46,941 nucleotides of DNA. Source: Gammaproteobacteria bacterium UBA7376 (GTDB lineage Bacteria > Pseudomonadota > Gammaproteobacteria > Pseudomonadales > Azotimanducaceae). Shown in pieces: positions 1 to 8,875 of this stretch (within the stretch, counting starts at the first letter, position 1; the number at the start of each line of letters is the position of its first letter). The notes beneath the pieces are model-generated. The model saw only the letters and a list, made by a program, of their open reading frames with translations. It searched no databases and was not told where the DNA came from. The DNA is taken from positions 34,002 through 80,942 of the forward strand of contig DKNY01000023.1 of the NCBI GenBank assembly GCA_002470275.1, given 5' to 3'. The translations under genes and the position numbers were made by a program.

Positions 1-105
1 AAAGATGTGGTGCGGCACCCCTTGGTTCAGAAAATCGTTGATGCCTACGAAGCGTTTCAGGACAGCGATCTGACGGACAGTCGCGGAGAAAGACGCGAGC
101 GGTGA
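1..105 (+). CDS. phoH: PhoH-like NTPase (YbeZ), C-terminal fragment
   Basis: Only the last 34 codons lie in the window; the gene runs off the left edge. The visible peptide contains RHPLVQKIVDAYE, the conserved tail of PhoH-like (YbeZ) P-loop NTPases, followed by a short charged end. Members are cytoplasmic NTPases functionally linked to the rRNA-maturation factor YbeY. The stop overlaps the GTG of ybeY as GTGA, so the two are probably translationally coupled, as in the ybeZ-ybeY-ybeX-lnt operon of other gammaproteobacteria. The ATPase core and the start are outside the window. Confidence 0.85.
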   Translation, partial: KDVVRHPLVQKIVDAYEAFQDSDLTDSRGERRER

Positions 106-626
106 ATCAACCGGCCGGATACTTCAGGCTAGAGATGCAAATAGCCGAACCGCTGGTTGGCAGCGCGCCTGCCGGGGCGCTAGGAGACCCGAGCGATCTG
201 AGCGACAGCCTTCAGCAAAGCCTGGACTGCCTCTCCCAGGTGCTTGCTAAGGAAGCGGAACGGGCCAAGGCCCTGCAAAGAGAGGTCTGTTTACGTCTCA
301 TTGATGAGGACGAGTCTGCTCAGCTAAACAAGCAGTACAGAGGGTATGACCGTCCAACAAATGTTCTTAGTTTTCCTAGCGACGTGCCCGCGCTGCCCCT
401 GGATATCCCGCCTCTGGGTGACCTCGCCATTTGTTGGCCGCTGGTGATCAGCGAAGCGGCGGCTCAGCATAAGGCCACGCTGGATCATCTTCACCACCTG
501 GTGATTCACGGCACCCTGCACCTGCTGGGGATGGATCATGAAGAGACGGCACAAGCCCAAGAAATGGAGGCTCTCGAGGTGGCCGTCCTTGAGCTGCTCG
601 GTATGACCAATCCCTATGAACTGTAA
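102..626 (+). CDS. ybeY: Endoribonuclease YbeY, rRNA maturation factor
   Basis: Zinc-dependent single-strand endoribonuclease acting in 16S rRNA 3' maturation and 70S quality control in the cytoplasm. The signature HGTLHLLGMDH at residues 136-146 supplies the three metal-binding histidines (H136, H140, H146). The upstream YRGYDRPTNVLSFP block (79-92) is the conserved UPF0054 substrate-side motif. The GTG start at 102 overlaps the phoH stop. An in-frame ATG at 135 would shorten the product by 11 residues and cannot be excluded. At 174 aa it is slightly longer than the E. coli protein (155 aa) because of the N-terminus. It is followed 103 nt later by corC, as expected for this operon. Confidence 0.95.
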   Translation: MNQPAGYFRLEMQIAEPLVGSAPAGALGDPSDLSDSLQQSLDCLSQVLAKEAERAKALQREVCLRLIDEDESAQLNKQYRGYDRPTNVLSFPSDVPALPLDIPPLGDLAICWPLVISEAAAQHKATLDHLHHLVIHGTLHLLGMDHEETAQAQEMEALEVAVLELLGMTNPYEL

Positions 627-729
627 AAACCCTTGCCCGAGCATAGGCTAAATGGCTGCGGGTGCGCTGGTTGCAATTCCATCAGCGCTTGCTTATACAG
701 TGGATTCAATAAGCGACATCAAAGTCTAT

Positions 730-1638
730 ATGAGCGACATACCTGAGCACGCTCGGGATTCGACGGAAAAGGTTTCCTCGAAACGCGGCGTGCGTGGCTG
801 GTTTTCACATTTATTCTCGGATGAACCCGATAACGTTCCTGAGCTTGCAAAAATTCTTCAGGACGCCGCAGAGCGGCAGCTGATAGATGTTGATGTCCTG
901 AATATGATCTTTGGCGCACTGCATGTGGCCGACATGCACGCGCGTGACATCATGATTCCGCGCTCGTCCCTAGTGGTGGTCAACGAGGGACAGGCGCCCG
1001 CCGAGTTCCTGCCCACGGTTATTCAATCACGACACTCCCGGTTCCCCGTGGTCGGGGACGACATGGATGACATCAAGGGCATTCTGCACGCAAAGGATTT
1101 GCTGCCCTTCCTGCTGGAAGAAAATCTACAGGGCTTCTCCATGAAGGACTGCATCAGACCCGCCGCACTGATCCCAGAAAGCAAGCGCCTGAACGTGCTG
1201 CTGCAGGAGTTTCGCAGCAACCGTAATCATATGGCCCTAGTAGTGGACGAATACGGACAGGTTTCAGGTGCTGTCACCATTGAGGATGTGCTCGAGCAAA
1301 TCGTCGGTGAGATCGAAGATGAGTACGATGTGGATGACGATAGCTTCGTAAAGTGCTTGGAGCCCACGGTCTTTCACGTCAAGGCCACGACAACCATCGA
1401 GGATTTCAACGACCACTTTGGGCAGCAGTTCAGCGAAGAGGAATTCGATACCATTGGCGGCATTGTGCTCAAAGCCTTTGGCCACCTGCCAGAGCTAGGA
1501 GAGCAGGTTGATATTGAGGGCCTTCGCTTTGAAGTGTTAAACGCAGATTCCCGTCGAGTCAGGCTGCTTCGGGTCGATACGCCAACGCCTATAGCGCGGC
1601 CCCTTCCAAGGCTGGCGGAAGGCGGCGACCAGGTGTGA
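730..1638 (+). CDS. corC: CorC/HlyC-family CBS-domain protein (YbeX)
   Basis: A 302-aa soluble CorC-type protein. It has a CBS pair (roughly residues 65-190, including RDIMIPRSSLV, SRFPVVGDD and GILHAKDLLPFL) and a C-terminal CorC_HlyC domain with DTIGGIVLKAFGHLP. The family is linked to magnesium/cobalt homeostasis, and ybeX to ribosome metabolism. The frame stays open back to an ATG at 652. I prefer the ATG at 730 because MSDIPEHARD matches the usual CorC N-terminus and the extra 26 residues look non-homologous. There is no strong Shine-Dalgarno at either start. The stop overlaps the lnt GTG start, so translation is coupled. Confidence 0.93.
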   Translation: MSDIPEHARDSTEKVSSKRGVRGWFSHLFSDEPDNVPELAKILQDAAERQLIDVDVLNMIFGALHVADMHARDIMIPRSSLVVVNEGQAPAEFLPTVIQSRHSRFPVVGDDMDDIKGILHAKDLLPFLLEENLQGFSMKDCIRPAALIPESKRLNVLLQEFRSNRNHMALVVDEYGQVSGAVTIEDVLEQIVGEIEDEYDVDDDSFVKCLEPTVFHVKATTTIEDFNDHFGQQFSEEEFDTIGGIVLKAFGHLPELGEQVDIEGLRFEVLNADSRRVRLLRVDTPTPIARPLPRLAEGGDQV

Positions 1639-3146
1639 CCTGGGTTATCGCTCTTGTCCTGGGAGCGATATACCCCCTAGGGCATGCGCCCTTCCATTTC
1701 CTGTTACTAACGCTGGGGTCCATTGCGGGCTTTTGGCTGATCCTGGATCGCTACCCCAGTCGGGCTCTCTGGTTGGCCTGGTGCTACGGCATCGGCAAGT
1801 ATGCGGTGGGCGTCTCCTGGATTTACGTCAGTATTCAGCAATACGGTGGGGCCTCGGTGGCCTTGGCGACTTTTTTAGTCAGCCTTTTCGTTGCCTTTAT
1901 GGCGCTTTTCTGCGTCCCCATAGGGTTGCTGTATCGATCCTATACGGGCGCGTCTCTTGGGTTTAAAGCCCTGCTCTTTACCGCGGCATGGGTCACCATG
2001 GAGTGGGCGCTGACTTGGTTCTTAACCGGCTTCCCATGGCTTTTTGCCGGCTTTGCCATGACCGATTCCCCGCTAGCTGGCTTCGCGCCGCTCCTCGGGG
2101 TGCTCGGCGTAAGCGCCTTGACGGTGGCCAGCAGCGTATGCATCGCCATGGGGATCTGCGCGTATTGGAAGACCAGAAGCCTGGGCAGCTCCCTGGCCAT
2201 AGGGCTCCTGCCCTGGGGGGTTGGCATGGCCTTGGGCTTGGTCGCCTGGTCAGTGGAGGTGTCTCGCCATGAGGTAGCCCTGGTGCAGGGCAATATTGAC
2301 CAGGCGATCAAATGGGATGCTGACCAACTCCGCACCAACGTGGAGCGCCACTGGCAGCTGTCGGAACCTCACTGGGACAGCGACCTTATCATTTGGCCCG
2401 AGTTCGCCATCACGCTCTACGGAAGGGAGGCTGAAGCCATCGCCGCGCGCCTACAGGCCAAGGGCATGGCCTCACAAACCAACGTAGTCGCGGGGATGCC
2501 GGGGCTGGAGTTGTCCCCGGATGCGCCTGGCTACCGCCTGTATAACCTAGCCCAGGGCTTTGGCCAGGCGACCGGGCGGTTTGCAAAACATCACCTCGTT
2601 CCCTTTGGCGACTATGTCCCTCTGGAGCAGTACCTGCGGGGTCTGATCGAATTTTTTGACCTGCCCATGTCCGCAGCATCGCGAGGGCCAAGAGAGCAAA
2701 CCAATGTACAGCTCACCTTCAACCGCCCGGGCGGGACTGAGGACGTGGTTCAAGCTGCCATCGGGATCTGCTATGAGATCGCCTATGGCGAATCCCTGCG
2801 CCGCCAGGCCCAGGAGGCGGGGGTGCTCATCACGATTTCTAACGACACCTGGTTTGGGGCATCGATCGGGCCTCAGCAACATATGCAGATCGCCCGCATG
2901 CGCGCGCTGGAGAGTGGGCGCTGGCTGCTGCGATCTACCAATAGCGGCGTGACCGGCATTGTCGACGCCGGGGGCGTTATCCAGCAGCAGCTGCCGCAAT
3001 TTCAGCCGGCCGTATTGCGCGGGGAATTTGCCGTGATGTCCGGGCAGACACCCTATGTTCAACTTGGCGATTTGCCCCTGCTGGCGTTTTTTGGCTGTTT
3101 TTGGCTGCTCTTTCTCCTGCGCTGGGGCAGTCAGGAGTCCCAATGA
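1635..3146 (+). CDS. lnt: Apolipoprotein N-acyltransferase
   Basis: Inner-membrane enzyme that adds the third acyl chain to the N-terminal cysteine of apolipoproteins, the last step of lipoprotein maturation. The 503-aa protein has the family layout: several N-terminal membrane segments (about residues 1-205), a periplasmic nitrilase-like domain and a final C-terminal helix (about 478-496). The catalytic triad is visible as E256 in WPEF, K318 in RFAKHH and C379 in IGICYE, matching E267/K335/C387 of the E. coli enzyme. The GTG start overlaps the corC stop. Its products would include the lipoprotein LptE encoded downstream. Confidence 0.96.
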   Translation: MTWVIALVLGAIYPLGHAPFHFLLLTLGSIAGFWLILDRYPSRALWLAWCYGIGKYAVGVSWIYVSIQQYGGASVALATFLVSLFVAFMALFCVPIGLLYRSYTGASLGFKALLFTAAWVTMEWALTWFLTGFPWLFAGFAMTDSPLAGFAPLLGVLGVSALTVASSVCIAMGICAYWKTRSLGSSLAIGLLPWGVGMALGLVAWSVEVSRHEVALVQGNIDQAIKWDADQLRTNVERHWQLSEPHWDSDLIIWPEFAITLYGREAEAIAARLQAKGMASQTNVVAGMPGLELSPDAPGYRLYNLAQGFGQATGRFAKHHLVPFGDYVPLEQYLRGLIEFFDLPMSAASRGPREQTNVQLTFNRPGGTEDVVQAAIGICYEIAYGESLRRQAQEAGVLITISNDTWFGASIGPQQHMQIARMRALESGRWLLRSTNSGVTGIVDAGGVIQQQLPQFQPAVLRGEFAVMSGQTPYVQLGDLPLLAFFGCFWLLFLLRWGSQESQ

Positions 3147-3229
3147 GATGCTATTCTTTCGCCACGCTCAGGCAGTGACGCAAGGCTGCCCCAAGGAACA
3201 CCGTTGGTTCGTTTTGGATTTGAAGTAAG

Positions 3230-5686
3230 ATGACCCCAATTTATGACCCTCAGGGCCTGGAGGCCCAGGCCCAAGCAGCCTGGCAGCGATCAGGCGCCTT
3301 CGTGGCCGACGAATCTAGGCCCGGCGAAAAGTTCTACTGTCTCTCCATGTTCCCCTACCCTAGCGGTCGGCTGCATATGGGACATGTGCGTTGCTATACC
3401 CTTGGCGACGTCATCAACCGCTACCGTCGGCTGAAGGGTTATAACGTGCTGCACCCTATGGGCTGGGATGCCTTTGGCCTGCCTGCAGAAAACGCTGCGA
3501 TAAAGCACAACATTCCTCCAGCCAAGTGGACGCAAGACAACATTGACTACATGCGGACACAAATGCAGCGGCTGGGTTTTGGCATGGACTGGTCCCGGGA
3601 ACTGGCGACCTGCGACCCAGAATACTATCGATGGGAGCAGTGGCTGTTTTTGCGGCTGTACAAGAAGGGTTTGGTGTACCGCAAGAATGCTATCGTTAAC
3701 TGGGACCCCGAGGACCAGACTGTCCTTGCCAATGAACAGGTCGTGGATGGCCGGGGTTGGCGTAGCGGAGCGCTGGTTGAGCGTCGAGAGATGGCCCAGT
3801 GGTTTCTCAAAATAACGGACTATGCTGGCGAGCTGCTGGATGAGCTTGAGCACATGGACGGTTGGCCGGAGTCGGTCAAGAGCATGCAGCGGAATTGGAT
3901 CGGGCGATCTGAGGGTGCCGAGATAGATTTCCTACTCGCCCATGACCCGGATCAAAAATTAACGGTATTCACAACGCGACCAGACACCCTGATGGGGGCG
4001 ACCTATGTCGCGGTTGCGGCCGAACATCCTCTGGCCCTGGCCGCCGCCCAAGAGGACGCGCAGCTTGAAGCCTTTATCGAGCGCTGCCGTCAAAATACGA
4101 CTGCCGAGGCGGATATGGCGACCTTGGAGAAGGCGGGTATGTCCACCGGCCTCTCTGTTCGGCACCCCATAACCAATGCACTGCTGCCCGTTTGGGTCGC
4201 GAATTTTGTGCTCATGGAATACGGCTCGGGAGCCGTCATGTCGGTCCCTGGCCACGATCAGCGAGACTGGGAGTTTGCCCAGAACTACGGCATCCCGGTC
4301 ATTCAGGTCATTGAGCCTGTGGACGATAGCGTCTGTGATCTGAACGTTGCTGCCTTTACCCATCGCGGGCGTTTGATCAACTCTGGCGCCTTCAACGGTC
4401 TGGGCTTCGATGATGCCTTTGCCGAAATCATTGCCGCTCTGGCTGAGAGCGGCTTAGGGCGTCATGTTACCAACTTCCGCCTGCGGGACTGGGGCGTCTC
4501 CAGACAGCGCTATTGGGGCTGTCCCATACCCATGATTCATTGTGCAGAGTGTGGCGTGGTGCCCGTCCCGGAAGAGGACCTGCCGGTAGAACTGCCCACG
4601 GAGGTCAGTTTTCAAGGGGTTGGCTCGCCCCTGGTCAGTATGCCTTCGTTCCTGGATGTGGACTGCCCTCAGTGTGGGGCGGCGGCGCGGCGCGAGACGG
4701 ATACCTTTGATACCTTCATGGAGTCCTCTTGGTATTTTGCGCGTTTCGCCTCTCCGGACAGCAATGCCATGGTGGATGAACGCGCCAGCTATTGGACCCC
4801 CGTGGATCATTATGTCGGGGGGATTGAACATGCGATCCTGCATCTGCTGTATGCCCGGTTTTATTTCAAGCTTATGCGCGACGAGGGTTTGGTAAAGGAT
4901 AACGAACCCTTCAACAGGCTGATGATGCTGGGCATGGTGTTGCAGGATGGAAAGAAAATGTCCAAATCAGCAGGGGATGCCGGCGATCCTCAGAAACTGC
5001 TGGACCGCTATGGGGCAGACACCGTTCGCACAGCCATGATGTTTGCTGCACCACCCGAGCAGTCCTTTGAGTGGAGTGAGGCCGGACTCGAGGGCGCCAT
5101 GCGTTTTCTGCGACGCCTCTGGGCCGGAGTGCACGAACATAGGCAGGCCATGGAAGAGGTGCCGGAACTCGTGAAAGAGGACCTTTCCTCGTCGGCCAAG
5201 GCATTGCGCCGCAAGGCATATGAGACCCTAGCAAAGGCAGACGACGATTTCGGCCGACGTATGCAGTTCAATACCGTGGTGTCGGCTGTTATGGAACTGA
5301 TCAATGCTATTGGGCGTATGGATGTAGAAAACGATGCGGACAGAGCGGCCGTGCACGAGGCCTGGACTCTGGCGGTGCTGGTGATATCGCCTATCGCGCC
5401 GCACATTAGCCATCACCTCTGGGAGGCGCTTGGCCAACAGGATGCGTTGATTGATCATCCTTGGCCGGAAGTCGATCACTCGGCCCTAGTACAGGATCGA
5501 CTTACTCTGGTCGTCCAGGTGAACGGCAAGGTCAGAGGGCAAATTGAGGTGGCTCAGGATGCGGAACAGGGCGCGGTGATCGAGTTAGCTAAGGCCGACG
5601 CAAATGTGGCGCGGCACCTGGAGGGTAAGCACATTCGCAAAGAAATTGTGGTGCCGAAGAAATTAGTCAACATAGTGGTGGGCTAG
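3230..5686 (+). CDS. leuS: Leucyl-tRNA synthetase
   Basis: Class Ia aminoacyl-tRNA synthetase charging tRNA-Leu. The 818-aa sequence carries the HMGH nucleotide-binding signature at residues 49-52 and KMSKS at 576-580. An editing (CP1) domain lies between them, with TTRPDTLMGATYVAVAAEHP, and a C-terminal anticodon-binding region ends in NGKVRGQI. The ATG at 3230 is preceded by GAAGTAAG, a weak ribosome-binding site. The 83-nt gap after lnt may hold its own promoter, but I see no clear one and no leader peptide. The lptE start follows two bases after the stop. Confidence 0.98.
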   Translation: MTPIYDPQGLEAQAQAAWQRSGAFVADESRPGEKFYCLSMFPYPSGRLHMGHVRCYTLGDVINRYRRLKGYNVLHPMGWDAFGLPAENAAIKHNIPPAKWTQDNIDYMRTQMQRLGFGMDWSRELATCDPEYYRWEQWLFLRLYKKGLVYRKNAIVNWDPEDQTVLANEQVVDGRGWRSGALVERREMAQWFLKITDYAGELLDELEHMDGWPESVKSMQRNWIGRSEGAEIDFLLAHDPDQKLTVFTTRPDTLMGATYVAVAAEHPLALAAAQEDAQLEAFIERCRQNTTAEADMATLEKAGMSTGLSVRHPITNALLPVWVANFVLMEYGSGAVMSVPGHDQRDWEFAQNYGIPVIQVIEPVDDSVCDLNVAAFTHRGRLINSGAFNGLGFDDAFAEIIAALAESGLGRHVTNFRLRDWGVSRQRYWGCPIPMIHCAECGVVPVPEEDLPVELPTEVSFQGVGSPLVSMPSFLDVDCPQCGAAARRETDTFDTFMESSWYFARFASPDSNAMVDERASYWTPVDHYVGGIEHAILHLLYARFYFKLMRDEGLVKDNEPFNRLMMLGMVLQDGKKMSKSAGDAGDPQKLLDRYGADTVRTAMMFAAPPEQSFEWSEAGLEGAMRFLRRLWAGVHEHRQAMEEVPELVKEDLSSSAKALRRKAYETLAKADDDFGRRMQFNTVVSAVMELINAIGRMDVENDADRAAVHEAWTLAVLVISPIAPHISHHLWEALGQQDALIDHPWPEVDHSALVQDRLTLVVQVNGKVRGQIEVAQDAEQGAVIELAKADANVARHLEGKHIRKEIVVPKKLVNIVVG

Positions 5687-5688
5687 GG

Positions 5689-6195
5689 ATGGCCTTCGTG
5701 CGGTACGCGCCCATTCTGGTGCTTGCCTGCGCGCTGACGGCGTGTGGTTTTCAGCTGCGCGGCGGCGGAGCAAACGGCCTGAATATTGATTATCGTCTCA
5801 CCGGTCTAACTCAGGCTTCGCCCATGGAGCGAACCTTGGTTCGCGCCCTGGATGCGGCGGGTGCGCGCAGACAAGCGCCGGCTGATGTGCATATTCAGAT
5901 CACTGACTTTCAAATCCGGCAGCTGGACGGGGCGGTGAATGCGGACCTGAGAGTGGCCCAGCGCACGCTGGAGGCGGAACTTGAATACCGCCTGCTGGAT
6001 GTCAACGGGCAGCATATGGTGCCCGACCAGCGTTTGCTGGTTCAGCGCAGCCTGCGCGTGAATCGGGATAACCTGTTGGGCACCCATGCCGAGCAGGAAG
6101 CCATGCAACAGGCCATGTTAGAGACGCTGGTTTCTCAGCTGGTGCGCGGACTCGACCCCGTTTTGGCCGGTCGGGGACGGGACCCCGCGAGCTAG
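5689..6195 (+). CDS. lptE: LPS-assembly lipoprotein LptE
   Basis: Outer-membrane lipoprotein that plugs the LptD beta-barrel and helps insert lipopolysaccharide. The 168-aa product starts with a type II signal peptide whose lipobox is LTAC, with the lipidated cysteine at C19, followed by GFQLRGG, the hallmark start of mature LptE. The gene begins two bases after leuS and ends 11 bases before holA, the conserved leuS-lptE-holA order. Maturation needs Lnt, encoded 2.5 kb upstream in the same direction. Confidence 0.95.
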   Translation: MAFVRYAPILVLACALTACGFQLRGGGANGLNIDYRLTGLTQASPMERTLVRALDAAGARRQAPADVHIQITDFQIRQLDGAVNADLRVAQRTLEAELEYRLLDVNGQHMVPDQRLLVQRSLRVNRDNLLGTHAEQEAMQQAMLETLVSQLVRGLDPVLAGRGRDPAS

Positions 6196-6206
6196 GCTGG
6201 CGTCTT

Positions 6207-7211
6207 ATGCAGATTCGGCCTGAACAGCTTGATGCTGCTTTAAAGCGGGCGCTGTGCCCGATCTATCTGATCTCCGGTGAGGAAACGCTGCGGGTCAACG
6301 AAGCCTGCGATAGCGTCGTGGCCGCTGCACGCGAACAAGGGTTTTCTGAACGATCCGTGCATCACGTAGAGAGTGGGTTTAGCTGGCACGACCTGAGCCA
6401 TGATGCCGCGAGCCTGTCGCTATTTGCCGAGCGAAAAATTCTGGATTTACGCATTTCGGCCACACGCTTTGACAAGCAAGCCAGTGAGGCCCTCCGAGCC
6501 TGGACTCGCGGTGACTCCGGCAACGCGGACGTCATTCTGCTGATTCGCACCGAGCGGCTACAGGCGCGACAACGCTCTAGCGCCTGGTTCAAGGCCATCG
6601 AGAAAGTGGGGGCAGTGGTCTTGATCTGGCCCCTCAGTGGAGAGGGAATGCATCAGTGGCTGGCCGAACGCCTGGCCAGGCGTTCCCTTGAGCTGACCCC
6701 GGACGCATTGGCCTACCTGGGTGAGCGCGTAGAGGGGAATTTACTCGCCGCCGTGCAGGAGGTCGAGAAGCTTGCGCTCCAGGACCTGGAACAGCCCATC
6801 GAGTTATCGGCGCTGCAGCAATTTCTAGAGGATACGTCGCGCTTCAGCAGCTTTGATTTGATCGATGCCGCCATGGCCGGTCAGAGTGCACGCAGCAGTC
6901 ATATGCTGAGGTCTCTTCGAGATGAGGGCGTTTCCGTCTTCGCCATTCTTGGGGCGTTGACCCGCCAGCTTCGAAGGCTGGGACAAACCCAAGGGCTGCC
7001 GCCTGCACGTGCGCGAACTCTGGAGGCTTTTGCGCGTCGAGTACCCTCAGCCCTTAGCCTGCTGGCCGAATGTGCCTTGATTGATGAGCAGGGTAAGGGC
7101 GAACGTTTGGGTGACCCCTGGGTCAGTCTTGAACAACTCATGCTGTTTATGGCGGAGACCCCGGGGCAACGCCCGCCGTCGCGCTACCAGCGCGCCCTAC
7201 GCGGGTACTAA
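6207..7211 (+). CDS. holA: DNA polymerase III delta subunit
   Basis: Delta subunit of the clamp loader, the wrench that opens the beta clamp. The length of 334 aa and the opening block (MQIRPEQLDAALKRAL, then YLISGEETLRVNEA) match HolA. Later conserved parts include the acidic/aromatic stretch around FSSFDLIDAAMAG and the C-terminal helical collar domain. HolA has an AAA+-like fold but no functional P-loop, and none is seen here. Its position directly after lptE supports the call. The usual next genes (nadD, rsfS, rlmH) are not here; a reversed gene ends six bases downstream. Confidence 0.95.
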   Translation: MQIRPEQLDAALKRALCPIYLISGEETLRVNEACDSVVAAAREQGFSERSVHHVESGFSWHDLSHDAASLSLFAERKILDLRISATRFDKQASEALRAWTRGDSGNADVILLIRTERLQARQRSSAWFKAIEKVGAVVLIWPLSGEGMHQWLAERLARRSLELTPDALAYLGERVEGNLLAAVQEVEKLALQDLEQPIELSALQQFLEDTSRFSSFDLIDAAMAGQSARSSHMLRSLRDEGVSVFAILGALTRQLRRLGQTQGLPPARARTLEAFARRVPSALSLLAECALIDEQGKGERLGDPWVSLEQLMLFMAETPGQRPPSRYQRALRGY

Positions 7212-7217
7212 CGAACG

Positions 7218-7784
7218 CTAGTTTATATGGGTGTCAGCGACGACGCCCAGGTGGACAACCCTGAGCTGTCCGTCCTGGTTGTCTAAGGTGGTGACCGACG
7301 CGTTGTCCGGCGAAAAGACATGCATGCGGTCATCCCCTTGAGCCGCACCAACCGCTGCATTAATGGCGACAAAGTGGCTAAACATGATGCAGTCCTCTTG
7401 TTGATTCACCAAACACTCAAGCAGTGCCGCCCGCCATGCGAGCGCAGGCTCAGCCAGGGCGGACCAAGTGCCTCGCATGGCCTCTCGAAGCCAAGCGGCA
7501 CGCGCCGCGAGTTCTGGCGTGGGGGAGGGAATCTCTGCCACGCGAGCTTCCAGGCGCACCTGGGTTTGCCACAGCTGAGCTAAGGGCGTTGCGGTCTCCT
7601 GAGCCCGAGCTAGCGGGCTGGAGAAAACCTTGGGATGAGGCTGCTGGTTCTTCTGATTCTGTTGGTGCAGCATGCGCGCTACTTCATTGGCCTGAGCACG
7701 GCCCAGGTCATCGAGACCTGGATCTGCGTGCGCCCCAAAGCCTGCTGCGGCTTGGCCATGTCGGACAAGATTTATCATTGCCAT
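7218..7784 (-). CDS. Histidine phosphatase family protein
   Basis: A 188-aa member of the phosphoglycerate-mutase-like histidine phosphatases. LVRHGQA near the N-terminus gives the catalytic histidine (about H9), SSPLARAQETA carries the second phosphate-pocket arginine, and FSHFVAIN holds the second catalytic histidine. I chose the ATG at 7784 (MAMINLVRHG) because AAAGGG precedes it on the minus strand. A longer reading back to 7931 would overlap the divergent cobS gene. The substrate is unknown. E. coli has the histidine phosphatase CobC near holA, but nothing in this sequence is specific for alpha-ribazole phosphatase. Confidence 0.82.
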   Translation of the reverse strand: MAMINLVRHGQAAAGFGAHADPGLDDLGRAQANEVARMLHQQNQKNQQPHPKVFSSPLARAQETATPLAQLWQTQVRLEARVAEIPSPTPELAARAAWLREAMRGTWSALAEPALAWRAALLECLVNQQEDCIMFSHFVAINAAVGAAQGDDRMHVFSPDNASVTTLDNQDGQLRVVHLGVVADTHIN

Positions 7785-7851
7785 CTTTATACTGCCCTTT
7801 TTTTGTTGCTTCTCTACAATGCAGTGACGCAGAAAGACATTAGGAACCTTA

Positions 7852-8859
7852 GTGACTGAAAAAACGCCAACGGCCTTGAATCCGCACATGACGCCCGATA
7901 TCCAAGTAAGCGTTCGAGAGGTCTTTGGCATCGATCAAGATCTGTCTGTGCCGGCGTTCAGCAGCCGCGCTGATCATGTCCCGGATGTGGATGAAGATTA
8001 CCGCTTTGACCGGGACACCACCCTCGCCATTCTTGCGGGCTTTGCCCACAACCGCCGCGTGATGGTGCAAGGCTATCACGGAACCGGTAAATCCACGCAT
8101 ATTGAGCAGGTGGCCGCTCGGCTCAACTGGCCCTGCATTCGCATCAATCTTGACAGTCATATCAGCCGCATTGATCTGATTGGTAAGGATGCCATCGTGC
8201 TTCAGGACGGCAAGCAGATTACGGAATTTCGCGAGGGTATTTTGCCTTGGGCGCTGCAAAATCCAGTGGCCCTCGTGTTCGACGAATACGATGCAGGTCG
8301 GCCTGATGTGATGTTTGTGATTCAACGCATTCTTGAGGTCGAGGGTAAGCTGACGCTGCTAGACCAAAATAAGGTCATCACCCCCCACGATCACTTTCGT
8401 CTTTTTGCGACCACCAATACCGTGGGGCTGGGAGACAGTACCGGGCTCTATCACGGTACCCAGCAAATCAATCAAGGGCAGATGGACCGCTGGAGCATCG
8501 TCTCAACGCTCAACTACCTGGAGCATGAGGCTGAGACAGCCATCATTTTAGGTAAGGTGGCCAGCTATGCACAAAACGAGGCGGGGGAACGCCTGGTTTC
8601 GAATATGGTCAGCGTGGCTGACCTAACGCGTAAGGGTTTCATCAACGGAGACGTGTCTACGGTTATGTCCCCGAGAACGGTTCTGACCTGGGCTCAAAAC
8701 GCGGAAATTTTCGGTGACCTTGGTTATGCCTTCCGCGTGACCTTCTTAAATAAATGCGATGAGCTGGAGCGTCCGGTGGTTGCAGAATATTACCAGCGAT
8801 GTATGGGCGTCGACCTGGGGGATGCCACGGCGGGCATCACCCTGAAGTCTGTCTCCTGA
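7852..8859 (+). CDS. cobS: CobS-type AAA+ ATPase (cobaltochelatase small subunit)
   Basis: MoxR-class AAA+ ATPase of the CobS family, 335 aa. It shows a CobS N-terminal segment, Walker [10 protein letters not shown] (residues 74-82), Walker [13 protein letters not shown] (141-152) and an arginine-finger/sensor region. In aerobic cobalamin synthesis CobS and CobT form a chaperone ring that works with the chelatase CobN to insert cobalt into hydrogenobyrinate a,c-diamide. The GTG start has AGGA six bases upstream. cobT follows after 16 bases. No cobN or other cobalamin gene is in the window, so the actual client is open. A plain MoxR assignment is the less specific alternative. Confidence 0.9.
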   Translation: MTEKTPTALNPHMTPDIQVSVREVFGIDQDLSVPAFSSRADHVPDVDEDYRFDRDTTLAILAGFAHNRRVMVQGYHGTGKSTHIEQVAARLNWPCIRINLDSHISRIDLIGKDAIVLQDGKQITEFREGILPWALQNPVALVFDEYDAGRPDVMFVIQRILEVEGKLTLLDQNKVITPHDHFRLFATTNTVGLGDSTGLYHGTQQINQGQMDRWSIVSTLNYLEHEAETAIILGKVASYAQNEAGERLVSNMVSVADLTRKGFINGDVSTVMSPRTVLTWAQNAEIFGDLGYAFRVTFLNKCDELERPVVAEYYQRCMGVDLGDATAGITLKSVS

Positions 8860-8875
8860 GCCAGTCGACGGGACC

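Noticed and set aside
2547..3143. 198-aa minus-strand open frame opposite lnt
   Set aside because: It is an antisense shadow of a gene with an intact catalytic triad.
7785..7931. Longer N-terminus for the histidine phosphatase
   Set aside because: The extra residues are not family-like and would overlap the divergent cobS start. MAMINLVRHG has its own AAAGGG site.
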